Counted from the stretch's first letter, positions 45,957-58,920 are shown. The stretch: DNA of 64,000 nucleotides from Lyophyllum atratum (GCA_014905825.1 JACGCN010000011.1:682001-746000), one strand, 5' to 3'. Numbers and translations: made by a program. Notes: generated by a model not told the origin, from the letters alone.

Positions 45957-48515
45957 TTATACACGTTGTGTCTGGACATCATCCATGATATCCATCGACT
46001 GAGATTCCGTCTGCTCCGGAAAGACGGCTGGCGAAAAGCCTGAGGGGAATGACGACGAGGACATGGCTGACCTAGAACTGTGAACTTCGATAGGTGCATC
46101 TCGATCGTCCACAAGTTCTGGCTGAAGCATAGCAAGAAACTTCTCGTTGTGATCTTTCACGGCATCCTACGGGCGAGCGCATATTAGGGGGTGGTCACGG
46201 GAAGTAAGAGAGAGCCGACGTACAACGAAGCCTTGAGGCCAAATCACTTGCGCGCTCATTTGTTCTTCAGATAGATGTCGACTGTACACAAGGAGATAAG
46301 GCCCTGCGCCTAGATGAAGACCCGTTGGATCTGTAAGAACCGTCTCTTCGGGAACCTATTGAGATAAGTAAGTTGACGCATCGCCGGACATGGCCAAAGC
46401 ATACCTCGGTGACAGTGTAATCAAGGGTTTTCCACCAAGTTCCATGGCCATCTTGGATATAAGAGTATATTTGTTTACGACCAGGCAGTCCCGTGTGCAT
46501 GAGGACAGCACGAAGATCATACTTTAGAACTTGAATCAGGAATTACAGCAACGAGCAATGGACAGAAATACAGACTTGGTGATGTTGAAGCTCCGGGCAG
46601 TCGAAAACACTCGCTACCTCTGCCTGGAGTCTCTCGATATCGAGATCGATTTCTATATTTCGTCAGCAAACAGGCGCTAGAAGAGGAGGTGCGGAGGGAT
46701 TACCATGGGTTTTGGAGACAATTTGGTCCACAATGCCCCTCAGTTTCGCTGCCGTACGAAGAATGGCAGCTTCGCGTTCCGGATCGCCCCTTGCCTCCGC
46801 CACATGCTCGTAGTAGTGGAATGATGCTCGTAAATCCTTCACAGTGTCACGGTCCTGCAGAACGAGACAATCAGCGCTATCGCGGGCATGTAATGTAACA
46901 GTCTTACGTTGAAACGAGTAATAAACTCCTTTTTTCTCATCAACTGTTTGATTTCGGCCTGCATCTCCCGCTCCAGTACCCGCTTCTGTTCTGCGATAGC
47001 GAAGTTCTCCAGTAAAAATCTGTCCAGATAGAAATATTTGGGAAATATAAAGGGTTCCGCGGACGGCTTTCCGGAACCCGGAAAGGGCTTGAGTTGGAAC
47101 ATCACCAATTCCGAAGGTTCGAAGATCACATCGTGGATGGAAACACTCCCAGTGTAGCGAGATAGATGATAGGTTAGACGTGAGGCGAGATCATTCGGTG
47201 CGTGCGCGCCCCCGACTTCGACTGTGACGACACTACCTTGGACGGACGTTTGGTGGAGGACCTTGTAGGAGCTGCCATGCGATTCAGCCTGACCATGTAG
47301 AAATTGGAACAATCGAACTCTGCAGCGAGTCCGTCAGATGTTCGGGGGAGTGAAGGTCGAACATAATCACGGTGGTGCACCATCCGGCGTCTGTTCGTTG
47401 AGCTCGCTTTCGATTAGACTACCAAGGTTCTTGATGAAGTCTGTTTAAAAACATGAGAATTCACAACTCCCGCCGCAAGTAGATCACGTTCACCTGAACT
47501 CAGATCTCCCAGAGATTCGTTCGTCCCATCCCAAGGGTGTGACAGAAGAGGTAAAACTTCCTTGTCCACGAGGGACGAAAGAACGACAAGATCCAAATTT
47601 GTAAAGAGTTCGACTAAGTTCCACACTGCTATATCGGAATTTTCTAGTGAGGCTCGAGGAATGAGTAGAAGGATTAACTGATTTGAGCTACCGTTTCTCT
47701 GCGAGGGCGCTTCAGCTTTGGCATCAGGTAATCTTAGCTTCGCGACGCTTTCGCGGATTTGTGGGATTTGGAAAAAAGCTTGTATGATCTTTATTCAAGG
47801 TTAATGACTTGGAGACGATGATGTCAACGGATCGCGTACTAAAGCAGCATACACAAGCGCCGAGGCTTCTGGGCGTAGAGCAACGGGTCTTTAGGTGTGA
47901 TGAAAATCATCAGGATAGAACTATCATGACACAGTGTATAATTACGAACCGGGAGCCATCGCGGAGGGTATCCTCGAGAGGAAAGAGGTCCAGATCGTCC
48001 GAGTTGAATTCAGCCAGACTCGCCTGGATGGCATCCTTCAAAGACCGATCATCATGGTTTGTTTCTACCGGGGTCTATCAAGTTAACCGAATAAATGTCG
48101 AGATAGAAAGGGAGTATTAGCGTCCCACATTCGTTGTGACCATCTGCCATGAGGGGTTAGGTGCGCGTTCGGACGGACCGAACTTGACCTCGCTTTGAGC
48201 CTGGCTGAGCTGCCAGCTGCGGGTGGGGTCATTTTCTTCCGTGAGGTCAATGACCGCTGACGATGACGCTTCAGTGATATGTGGGATGCTTGATGATGAA
48301 GAGGGATCGGTATATGTTGTGTCTTGGCTACTTTGAGTCGTGCTTTGCCATGCAGGAGGCTCCTCCTGGCCAGTATCCCCTCCCAGAATAGCGTCAGCGG
48401 CTTTCTCTACATTTCCATGCTTTCTGAGTACCCGACGTGCTTGATCTGGACCGACGACGCCACCCAATATGTCTGTAAGCAGGTCCACCGCATCCTGCTC
48501 CTCTTCTGGTGTCAT
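45957..48515 (-). CDS. USP-fold protein with UBA-like and UIM segments, predicted catalytically inactive
   Basis: Twelve exons close in phase: 48129-48515, 47950-48074, 47840-47888, 47692-47788, 47494-47643, 47371-47440, 47319 down to 46908, 46704-46854, 46576-46652, 46405-46521, 46224-46355 and 45957-46166, giving 658 aa. A UBA-like N-terminus (AVDLLTDILGGVVGPDQARRVLRKHGNVEKAADAILGG) precedes a ubiquitin-interacting motif (SLKDAIQASLAEF). The USP fold follows, with its C-terminal block GTWWKTLDYTVTEVPEETVLTDPTGLHLGAGPYLLVYSRH. The cysteine box of active USPs (NTCW) reads RPVALRPEASALVYAAL, with no cysteine. The GHY histidine box reads LPGRKQIYSYI. It is probably a ubiquitin-binding pseudo-deubiquitinase. 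The start is the first ATG before the UBA-like region; a further 5' exon is possible. Confidence 0.82.
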
Positions 48516-48906
48516 CTCGGAAGCCTGCAGATTGGGAGATTTGGAATATTCCTGTGTAATGGAGTGGACAGGCAATTAAACGCGTGAAATGTCAATGTTG
48601 CCAGGAAATAAGAAGGGGCAAGCTGGCTTGCCGATGGCGGACTGGCCACGAGGCAGTGAAAGAATTCTCGGAATCTTCCGAATGCCGCTAATCATAATCC
48701 TGATTAGATCCTCATCCAAACCGACCATACTCAGTACTGTTATCTTGGACTCGGAGCTAGTGTGTTGATGCCATGGACCTCTACTCCTTTGCCTCGACTC
48801 GCTATCATCCCAGCATCCGATTAATGAATCCATCTATTTATTGTCTATTCCTGGATATAAGCCCTTCGCCACCAATCAGAATATCTACATGCCAGGTCTA
48901 GTTGCT
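48516..48906. other. Intergenic between USP-like and transcription factor genes
   Basis: 391 bp. A minus-strand open frame (48576-48833) could be 5' leader of the USP-like gene but has no domain or clear donor. Confidence 0.4.
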
Positions 48907-51900
48907 TCACCCCTGAAGCTGGTAGGCCGGAAGATTAACACCTTCCAGCAGCCCCGAATCTTGGACGAACGCACTCCATCGTTCATCCAGTCTTGAGTCG
49001 CGCGCTGCTAGCCCTAGGTTCACAAGCTCAGAGTTCGGCTGATACATGTCAGCCTGAGACAGTGGCTGCTGTTGCTGTCCTGCGAAGTATGCATCTGGAG
49101 GGTAAAGACGTTGGTGGTCTTGCACGTAAGGATTGTAGTATGGCTGCGACTGGCTCGGCACGCCATGTTGTGGGACATAATATTGTGCTTCTCGCGGAGC
49201 CGTGCCAGAGGTATATTCAGCACCATGGTTTGGAGCTGATTGGTGGTGGAACTGTTGTCGAACGGCTCTTCCACCATTCCAATTATCGGTTGCATACACT
49301 ACAGCATCACCTTGATGCTTCCGCTCTGAATGCGCAGTAGGGCACGGCGGCGGCAGGGTAAAGGCCATGTTCCTTTCAAGACTGACTGTTGGCAGTTCTA
49401 GATCAGACCCATCACTCACCGCCACCGCATGCGTTGAATATCGCTGCTGTGGTTGTGTGGGAGCAGAGTACGCAGTCACCGTTGAAGGCAGCAATGGCGT
49501 AGACCCCACGGTGGTCGTTGGTAGCTTCTTGGCAGACACAAATCGCGTGTGTCCCGCAAAAATGGCAAGTTCGTCGTCTTCTGTGCCCTGCTGCTTTGTG
49601 ATCTCAAGACTCCATAAGGCACCCCCTGCTTCTGGAGAGATGCTGGTTTCGGCTTCCGCAGAGGCTTGGGCGTAGCGAGCTTTCGCTGCAAGCCTGAGCA
49701 GGATTGGCTATAAGAATATTGACATGTTGAATTGAATGAGATGGAAGAAACAGAAAGCGACTCCCACTTACGAGAGCTTTCTTCGCTCGGGCACTGTAGG
49801 CAGAAGCGTTGGAGAAAAGGGTGCACGCTTGCTCAAGCTCGACCATCGCAGATTGAGCCAGAGGCGACCGTGGCCCCCGGGTGACGATTGTACCAAACAC
49901 CACCTAGATGGGAAGTATAATGAGCCTCGTGATCCATGGCAGGACGATAGGATATCATTGTTATGTAGATACTAAGGTAATAAACGCAGTAGCCATGGAA
50001 GAGAGAGAACGATATTCATGGGGCATCGAAAAAAAGTGTGACGTACTGCAGCAGAAAAAGCAAATGACCACATTGGCCAAAAAAGCGTGCACGAGCTGGG
50101 CCAAACATTGAAGTGCTCACGCACGCTTCTAAGAATCGTGGTCGATGCACGACATGACGCGAGAAAGGAGGGCGTATATTCGCTTTGAAAGGGGTCCTCG
50201 GGATGCTCAATAATGGCTTGCGCAAAGAAGGATCGGTGAATATACAGAAGGACTGCCAGGAATAAGTTCAGTATTCATGTAGAATGGTAGTGCCAACAAG
50301 GTGACCGAAGCAACGAGAAAAACACCCACCCGACTCCTTGACATGACCCATAACAAACCCCTCAAGCGATTCACACATCTCTGCTTCCCTCTGGGCTTCG
50401 CATTTGTTGCTCTTTCGGCTCTTGGCGCTACCACCACTACACATGTCGTCCAACAGGGGGAAGTCGCGTATCTTACGGTCGAGCTCCATTATCGTAGCAT
50501 AGCTCGGCGCCTCCGCCGTTAACGTGTGCGCAATGACTTCTGTTATACACTCTGAGGCAAAACGATATTGCCAGATGCAGACTATGTCCGCCACGTCAGC
50601 CATGGTCGCTCATGATTTACAAGACGCTCACATGCTGATCCATCCGCTCCCACACCTTCCTCGTCATGAGGATCTGGGAAGCCACAGTCGAGGTAGGCCA
50701 GCGCCAAGGTAGGCGGCCGACCAGTACTAAGGCTCTACTAGTATCAATCAGTTTCGATCAAATATAGATTGTATGAGGCATCATGTTCGAAAGCAACAGC
50801 GAGATAGAGCGATAAAAATGGATAAATACACACCTGCCAGGTATCCATGAGGTACACGTCCCAGAAGAGGGTGCGTCGTCGCTGTACTATCTTGGGCGAG
50901 AGGCCCCACCGCGCGCCGTCCCGATCTATTCCATACAGGATGCTTCTTGTAAGCTGATTCGCCCGCACGCGCAGCAGTAAAACATGTCACTCACGAAGGC
51001 CGATCTGCGGTACCAATCAGTATATCAACACACGATCAAGCACTAACTAAGGTTGAAGTTTAAGACATACAGTCTGAGCCAAGTGAGCCGCCAGGGTCGT
51101 AAGTCCCCACGTCATTTCCAGAGGTGCCTCGCTCCTCACAGCGCTTCCTCCCTTCACATTGTACATGCCCATGAGATATAACGTTTGAATTGTCGCAAGT
51201 GCAGGTTTCTCCAGCACCGGCTGGAGCGCCAGTGCAGCGCACGAAAGTTGATGGAAGTGTTCTCCAAGATCGAAGCTTGAGTATGGCTGGGTCATTTCGG
51301 CGTCTGAATTGGTGAGGAGCTCATTTTTCAGATATGAGTCTAGGGGGGAATTTGAGCCATCCATAGGTCGCATAATGGCCCCAATGGCGAAAACTATGAA
51401 TAATAGTGCCAGACCGTGTGGGCCCGAATATTCCTCGCCCACATTCACACTCAGGCTAGTGTGAACGCCACCAGGGAACACATTTTCGCCCGCGCCCATA
51501 TTGCACCGTAACTCCTGTCGCTGATAATTAGACAGCATGTCTGACAACTGCGCACTTGAGACGCCGTGGAAGAGCCACAGCACGTGTGTAAGATAGGTGT
51601 CCACGAGCTCCCTCGCGACGGCCTGAGGTGGAAGATATGACTCGATGAGGTCTTGGACGGCAACTGGAGTGCCAAGAGGCGTGAAGGGGAATGAATGCGA
51701 GAAGAGAGCTGGGACCAAGCGTGTCTCTGTGGGGGGCGAGGGCGTAGAAAGGGGAGGATATCGGTAGATATTGGTAGAGGAGCTAGAAGAGTTGTTGGTG
51801 AAACGGTCAGGAGCATCAAGGTTCGCCTAAAGAAATGGAATTAAGTATGTCATTTTGGATTCTAGGCAAGAGAGACTTGTACCATCAAGAGACTCTGTGG

Positions 51901-52809
51901 TCCACATGAGCGTGGTCAGCCTGCAAATAGCGGTGGACATGTATGAAACGTACCTCCGGTCCACCCGTGGGTCCGTAGAATCGTGAAACTCCATCCGCCG
52001 AGATAGACAGCGTCCCAAACGCATCTATCACGTCGGGAGACCCCTGCGGGGTGTTCTGCGCATCCTCAGGCTGAGTATGATCGGCGTCTACGCCCTCACG
52101 CAGCAACGGGTGTGGCTCTGATGAGTGCTCGGCCTGGAGGCTGGCGAGCGCTGCTTCGAGCTTATGTATTCGACGGTTGAGTCCCGCTATACGAAGGTGG
52201 AGATGCTCTGTTGCTGCGAGGACGAAGCTGTGCAATGGTGGTGAGTGGATCGGTCACAGTGTACGCGAGAGCAGCAGGTACCGAGTGTCTTGACTGGTCG
52301 TAAAACTTCCTATTACGAAAGCCCGAGAATGAGCAACATCATCATTACGACCAACGGATAAGCATCACTCGCCGTTTGGACAAAGGGCTACACAACCTCT
52401 CTTCTATTCCAGTTAAAATCAGATGAGACATTATGTTACCTGGAAGCAAGTGGAAAACTACCTGGCAGGACTGACAAGGAACGCGCCTATCACACTTTAT
52501 TTTAAGCCTGTGGCGGAGTGTGAGATGAGGCGCTTTCTCCTTAGAGCGACGATCGCATGCATACCTTCGACATTCAGCACAACTAATCTATATTCACGGC
52601 ACATAAGACCATTCATATTCCTACCATTTGTAAAGCATTGCTTACCTCTCCTGCGTGGAGGGCGTGAGGCGTAGGAGAAGATATCGACGGTGAAAGCGCT
52701 GCGTACCTCGATTCCGCTTCTCCTCGAGCTCCCTTGCTTGGCCGCCATCGTACCGGGGTTCGAAAATTTCCTTTCTATTGGAGCGTTTGATTTTGGGCTC
52801 TGGTGGCAT
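48907..52809 (-). CDS. Zn2Cys6 fungal-specific transcription factor
   Basis: Sixteen exons close in phase and give 949 aa: 52707-52809, 52646-52650, 52565-52587, 52462-52507, 52373-52403, 52282-52309, 51954-52227, 51883-51894, 51071-51826, 50995-51004, 50834-50925, 50656-50734, 50330-50581, 50047-50252, 49772-49903 and 48907-49707. The binuclear cluster reads ISCAECRRLKIKCDRRVPCQSCQKRGCVALCPNG and is spread over four exons. A coiled-coil dimer segment follows (HLHLRIAGLNRRIHKLEAALASLQAEH). The fungal_trans middle domain contains YLTHVLWLFHG, MGMYNVKGG and IGLHRDGARWGL, then WDVYLMDTW and ELDRKIRDFPL. The C-terminus is Gln/Pro/Tyr-rich, likely activating. Three exons are only 5, 12 and 10 nt, and one intron uses a GC donor (52372). 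Target genes cannot be inferred. Confidence 0.9.
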
Positions 52810-53335
52810 CGTTGTGGTCGAGGAGTGCGAAGAAACCCTGTATCCATCGCACCGCAAGTGATCAGGTCACAGACGCGGAGGTCCGGCTCGTGGCAAGCTC
52901 GTGGCTCGGCTACCAGATCGTCTAGACCCAATCTGGTAACTCACAACCAATGCTAGGCATCTATTGTGCTTGCAGTGAAGGTCTCCCTGAGGTCTCCTCT
53001 GAGGATTGGGAAATTCATGGTTTGAATTCGTCCGTGCAGATAAATACCATGCATGTGGGGCGGTGCCGATGGACCCCACGGGAATCCCTGAAGGTAGCGG
53101 ACGCCAATTATTACCCCGACTTACAAACTCTGCAAGTGCGTCCCAACTTAATGCTCAACGTTCAACGTTCTGGGAAAAACAATGTTGTCCGGGTACTGTC
53201 ATTCTGATACACAGCCATGTACCGCGTAATTTTATATCCAGCCGACACAAATGAAAGGGACCACTCAACGCACATACACCAAGCAGACGTGACTCAAAGC
53301 CCGACTCGGAAATGAAGTTGCTCAGGCAACGCAGT
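52810..53335. other. Intergenic: promoter of the transcription factor / 3' flank of DUS3
   Basis: 526 bp, no supported gene. An open minus-strand extension with an in-frame ATG at 52857 could lengthen the transcription factor by 16 residues. Confidence 0.45.
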
Positions 53336-56113
53336 TCATCCCTGACTCTCTTCTGTCGCGTTGCTCTTATGTTTAGGCGTAAAGGTCCAGGATTCCGGAG
53401 CGGGACCCAGGAACATCTCAGTAATCTTCACCCAATCTTTGCTGTCGCCACTGGCGAGCAATGTCTCTGCATCGGATGCACTATGTCAAAACCAGGGTCG
53501 CTGAAGAAAATAAAGGTTTAATTGCTCACCCAGATCGTCGCGCCCGCGGAACGCCGGCGCTCTATCGTTGATGCGCCCCGGGAGGTGCTCAAGGAGACCG
53601 ATCGGGACATAGCGATATTGGAACGAGAGTGCCTCGCACAGATATCGCCGTGTAGTGTTGACGCCGGTGGTATCAGAGCCGAAGTGGCTGCAAAGCCCCG
53701 TCAGATAAACATCGTAAGGATAAAAGCTGAGCAGCGTTCTTACTTTATGCCATATTCAGCGTACTAAACAGACAGACACCGACATCAGCACCCGTGCAAT
53801 TCTCGAATCAGGGACACCTTACCGTCCTAATAAGGTCGAGACGTTCCCGTGCACTGATATCCCACTCCCGATGCTCCTTGACTTCAGTGAATATCCAGGG
53901 CTTGATCAGTGCTCCTCGACCAAGCATGACGCCGTCCACACCCGTTTTCTCAACATTCGACCAGTAATCCTGTGCCGAGTAACAGTCTCCTCCGCCAAAT
54001 ATTGGGATTGGGGGGACTTGAGACGCAACCTTAGCATCGTATACCAGAATCAACCGAGGTGTAGACTCACGATCATCTTCGGCCTCTCGGGCACGAACAG
54101 CAGCAACACATTCCTTGATGTAATCCCAATCGGCTAGGCGGGTGTATCGCTGTTGTCGTGTTCGACCATGGAGCTGTCGAGTTTTCACTGTGTAAGTTTC
54201 CCATATGATTAGTTGACATACAAGCCTTACCGTGATGCACCCAGCCCCCCATTCTGCGGCAGCCCGTGGCATGAGCTTATGTGCTGTATTCCGACCATCC
54301 TTTACTCCCGTTCTGAGCTTGACGGTGACCGGGATTTCACCAAGAGCTTTATTCATCCCAATGAGGATCTTCCCAAGCTTTCCGGCGGTGTCGAGCACTG
54401 TGTCGCAGGTTTTAGAGAAGTACACACGAAGGAGGTTAGAAAACTCACGAGCCGAACCACTACCAGATTTGAAGACGAGATCAATGGGACAACCGCAGTT
54501 GACGTCAACGAAATCGACGTTGCCACTACATTCCTTCGCGATGACTTCGGCTGTGGGCACAAGGCTGGAGGGCTTGTTTCCTGCGACCTGGACTCCAAAG
54601 ATAGATTCGGCAGGGTGGCGTCTCACTAATGACCATTCCTCTTTTGAACCCGCAAGGAAAGAATTCGCAAGACCCACTGTAAATCGAATATCAATCTCCG
54701 ATCGATGCACCGGGAAGGCTATGAAGAAACGCACTTTCTCCACAGGTGATGTCAGCGCCGTACTTAACGCAAAGGCGTCGGAATGGCTAAGAAAAGCATC
54801 AATTACTGTTTATTTTCATTCTGGTCCGACATACCAAATTTCCAACGGTAGTGAGTGGTGCAAGGTCTATGAGGTAGAAAATATCCGTCAAATGGATGGA
54901 TTCCTCGAGGTGAATGCCGACTCACAGGTTTTCCCAGACCAGTGCAGCCGCTTTTTTTCGGAGAATCGGACAGGCATATCGGGGGTATCTGCTTGAGACG
55001 CCAAGGATGGCTCTTCAATGCGTTTTTCGACGACTTCCTCGACTGCGGGCTTTGGCAACTCAACAGGGATCGATTTTGTTGGGAGTTCAGTATCGACGTC
55101 CATTTCTTGATCAGGCTCGGCGACGATAACAGAGTTTTCATTTGGTATCGACTTTGGCTTCTCCTCCGCCTCATTCTGCGCTTGTAGCTCTTTGAGATAC
55201 ACGTCAGAAATAGGGAAAGGATACTGGTCATAGTCGTATCAGCTATGTTATGTCGGTCAAGAAACTTAATTGGGCACCTTTTTGGATCGCAACTGCTTCT
55301 GAATCTCTGGCCCAACGAAGTTGACTTCCTTCGATGACAATGCTGCTCGTGCCTTCTTGTCTTCATCTCCGACCAGCGCCAATTGACCACTTTCATCTGA
55401 GCGGACATGACCACCGAGGAATCGGCACTTGAAGCCATACCTTTCCCAAGTAGCTCCATCAACATCGACATGGTGAATTGACATGGTAACATACCTGCAT
55501 TCACCAGTTTCAGCAAACACAGGGCAAGTCGTACTCAAGTCTAGTGATTGGTGCTCCGGATGAGGCTTGCCCAACTTCGGTAGGTCGGGAACGAAAGGTG
55601 AAGTGTTTGATATCTCGGAGACCTCAGGTATCCGTATATCTTGCGCTTTGGCAGCGAGATAAGCTGGAACGTCATGCGTGAAGCGGCATCTAGGACCCAC
55701 GGATAGGTACCTGCCTCCAAAACGATGGACAGAAAGGACTCACTCGGCAGCACCGTATTCGCACGTCGCACCGTTCGCAATCCTCCAGCACAAATCAAGC
55801 TCGTCTCTAACTTTGCCAAACCGTCTCCCCTTGTTCGCTCCCCGCTGTGCCTTCTTCTGCTCCTTGGTCATCTTTCCTCGGGCTGGGCCTCCCGACCTTG
55901 AGTCACGAGCATCGCGGTCTCCATTTCGAGTGTGGCCCCGCGTGTTACCTGTGCCTTCCGCTGCGTCGTCGTCTGGTGCGCCCGTGGTGGTGTGCACTGA
56001 GAGAAGATATCTTGAGTGGGTTGTCAAAAAGATTTCCAAACAACCCCAGCGAATCGTAATGCTACGTGTACTTACTCTGCCTTGACCGGGGCTGTTCCAG
56101 CGGGGCAGGCCAT
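53336..56113 (-). CDS. dus3: tRNA-dihydrouridine(47) synthase (DUS3)
   Basis: FMN-dependent enzyme that reduces uridine 47 in the variable loop of tRNA. The start exon 56076-56113 ([12 protein letters not shown]) splices to a basic segment. Two CCCH zinc fingers follow ([14 protein letters not shown]...CRFTH and [18 protein letters not shown]), the feature that separates DUS3 from other DUS enzymes. The TIM-barrel part shows [26 protein letters not shown] (catalytic Cys), [30 protein letters not shown] and [16 protein letters not shown]. The end is [32 protein letters not shown] and a short tail to 53336. An extra intron (about 55900-55951) is needed to keep phase near the N-terminus. The gene faces the transporter fragment head to head. 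Confidence 0.93.
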
Positions 56114-56259
56114 TTCCCTGGTGATAACTTGTGTCTTAGTGGCGCAGGGACGGTTATGAAAGGGGAGCACTTCGAAGATAGGCTTGAAGTTTTGTGGTTG
56201 TGGCCAAATCTTATCGCCGGCCCGACGATCATCGGCATTTGCCGAAATCACAACCTGCG

Positions 56260-56735
56260 AGTCCCCACAAACCCCGGCACGCATCCTCTCCTCTTTAGCG
56301 TGATCCATTTCCTAGTTTTCAATGTTGGAGATTTCCTCGGCCGGTACATATGTGCTTTCCCGAGGCTCTTGATTTGGTCTGCCAACTGGCTCCTGACGCT
56401 ATCCCTTGCCCGCACACTCTTCATACTTCTCTTCCTGATGTGTAATATCCAAGCGGCCATTGTCAGATCTCCGAACGCCTCTCATCATCAACTCCGGCAC
56501 TCTCTTCATGCTAGTCCTCTTCGCGTTTGGGTTGTCGAACGGCTATGTCTCGAGCTTGGGCATGATGTCGGCACCATCTTTGGTGCACAATCCCCGATTG
56601 AAAGGCCGAAAGGATGATGTGGATGTTGCAGCTACTGTCGCGAACTTCTCGATCGCTGGTGGGCTTGCAATCGGGAGTGCAGCAGGCTTTGCGGTTAGGG
56701 CGGCAATTTGCGGATGCAACCCGTTCACTTCCTAG
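56260..56735 (+). pseudogene. Equilibrative nucleoside transporter fragment
   Basis: Only the last third of an ENT (SLC29) protein is present: THPLLFSVIHFLVFNVGDFLGRYICAF and LTLSLARTLFILLFLMCNIQ in one frame. Then, one base out of frame, come TPLIINSGTLFMLVLFAFGLSNGYVSSLGMMSAPSL and DVDVAATVANFSIAGGLAIGSAAGFAVRA, ending CGCNPFTS at 56735. NGYVSSLGMM is the family's conserved helix-10 motif. The 5' two thirds are missing, because the DUS3 start lies just upstream. With the frame break near 56455 this is a truncated, dead copy. The sequence is otherwise well preserved, so the loss looks recent. Confidence 0.75.
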
Positions 56736-57139
56736 CGAACTTTTAGACCTACAATTCCATCTACGATAAGTACTGTAGATGCGGTTGCATTGTTTCTACA
56801 TAGGATCCCTAGTAATTCCATGGGATGCGTTCCCTGGATGACTCGAGCCACATATATAGGGAGAATCAGGGGAATGCTCTGCGTCTTTATGTCGGGGATA
56901 TAGCATAGAACGATGCTACGAGTAGAATGCAATGTCCTGATGACGGAAACTCTCTCTTGCTTTTCATCATGTTCGGGTAGTTCAAGAACGTTAGTGTTCG
57001 GCCGACAGACTTAAGCTAGGGATTTTTAAACAAAAAGAATGGCCTGTAGTGATTATAGATTATATGACACAATAATTCGACAGGTCACATCTAGTTTCCG
57101 TCCTCATATAGCCCGGGAGGGAAGCGGGTCTAAGACTAT
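56736..57139. other. Intergenic, 3' flanks
   Basis: 404 bp between the transporter fragment and the desaturase stop codon. AT-rich, no coding signal. Confidence 0.5.
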
Positions 57140-58920
57140 TTACTGCGCCTTGGTGTCAACTCGGTACTCATCAGCGGGCCTGCGGATGGCCATTCCCTTC
57201 TTATCGCGGTAGAACAGAACATCGCCTGAGGGGGGCAGAATAAGTAATTGACGCAGGGGTAGAACTTCAAACCAAATACCTTCATCTTCGACGAATTGGC
57301 ACTTGTTGTAGTTGTCCCAGAGTGCCTTGAAAACAGGCGCATCGGAAGAGACGTAGTGCTCGCCAATGAAAGCCTTCAAGTGCTGAGTTGCCTCAGGTCC
57401 GTGATCTAAAACCAGGTGTTAGTCTTTTCGTTCAGGTGTCTGATTTTTGCGGGTACGAACAGAAAGGCATCTTAGGGAAGAACTGTAATGGAGGTGAGCA
57501 TATGCCCGGATGTCAGGCGGATGTAGAGCTTACATGGTGGATAACGTGGAAATGAGCGACATCGTGTAAGAAGAAGCGTCCCTGCCAGCCCAAGAAAGGA
57601 CGATCAACGGTGGCGGCAGCGCCACGCTGGAAGTTCCACTCCTTCCCGCGGTAGTGAGGCATGATGGGATCAGTATGATGGAGATAGGTGATCATAATGA
57701 CTGTGAAACGACGTTATGATGTTTCTCGTGGACCATTTCGATGACTTACACCAATGAGTGACCTCGAGCCAGGGGATGGCGTAGTACTTGATGACCTCAG
57801 AGGCACCCCAGAGTGCGCTTGCGTAACTGACACCCCAGACCATGAAGGCGATGCCGATGTTGGACATAATGACCGCATTGCGCTGAGCCTTGGTGAACAG
57901 AATGGAGTTGGCTGGTTGCACAGGTCAGTAATTCGTTGACCTTACTCGTCGAGAACTACTCACGATCGAAATGGTTGGTCCACTTAGGGTAGGTCTTCTG
58001 GCCGGAGACGTTGAACACTAGAAAAAATGTTAGAAGCAGTCGACAATTTTCTTACATGACTCAAACCCACAAAGGTAAGCCGGGAAAGCAAGAAGCTGTT
58101 GACGAATCAACATGTAGAGAGTGTAAATCGGGGTGTCGCCCAAAAGCTCATCGTAGTCGAGTGGCTCGCCGTGACCCTCCTTCGGCTCTTTGGGGAGGCC
58201 GAGGTCAGAGCGGGTCTTGGGAACATACACTTCGTCGCGCTCCATAGAAGCGTGGTTGCTGTGGTGGCGATGGTGAGAGATCTTCCAGCTGAAGTAAGGG
58301 GTCCAGAGGAAGGAGTGCGTGACCTGTACATGGCGTTAGAGCTATACAGAGAAATTGAACAACTAACTCACAAATCCGATGACATCGTTGACGATCTTGT
58401 GGTCAGAGAAAGCTCCATGTCCGCACTAGAGCACATTTTAGGAAGGGAAGTAGTTTTACAGACCCTAGGGATATTCACCTCATGTCCAATAACCCAGATG
58501 CCAGTGAAGATGAGACCTTGGAACCACCAGCTACAGACAAGAGCGGTCAGATTCTGACGCCACCGTGGATATTAAACGGTTACTCACTAGACACACCAAG
58601 CACCCCAGCGAGCGACTTCAGCACCAACCGGGGTGAGAAGCTCGCCCATGGAAGCTTGCTTGAAGAAGGGGTCTATGTACGTTGCCAAGGACCAGGCGGC
58701 AGCAGCCAGCAAGAGATCACGAGCGAGATACAGCAAGCCTCTAGGGGTGTCACGAATAAAATGGTGCGCTGGAATAGCAGCACGAATCTCCTTCAGAGAC
58801 CTTGAGGTGTCCTGTTAGTCAAGGGAAAGTAGTATAATCAACGAGAACGTACCATGGCATGGGTGTATAGGCAGGGAGATCATCTTCGTTGTATTTCTCG
58901 ACGACGTTGGAGGCACCCAT
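57140..58920 (-). CDS. Delta-12 fatty acid desaturase
   Basis: Endoplasmic-reticulum enzyme that turns oleic into linoleic acid. Starting MGASNVVEKYNEDDLPAYTPMPW at 58920, roughly ten exons run to the stop at 57140. The three histidine boxes are complete: HECGHGAFSDH, HRHHSNH (within WKISHHRHHSNHASMERDEVYVP) and HVIHH (within FFLHDVAHFHVIHHFFPKMPFYHG). Membrane segments flank them (WWFQGLIFTGIWVIGH, FMVWGVSYASALWG). The first intron needs its acceptor at CCTCAAG to give MPWSLKEIRAAIPAHHF. The spacing from HVIHH to the end DEYRVDTKAQ is normal. An open frame continues upstream of the ATG (see findings). Confidence 0.93.

Noticed and set aside
55880..55960. Apparent 1-nt phase error at the N-terminus of DUS3
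   Set aside because: An additional GT-AG intron (about 55900-55951) restores phase, so no frameshift is needed.
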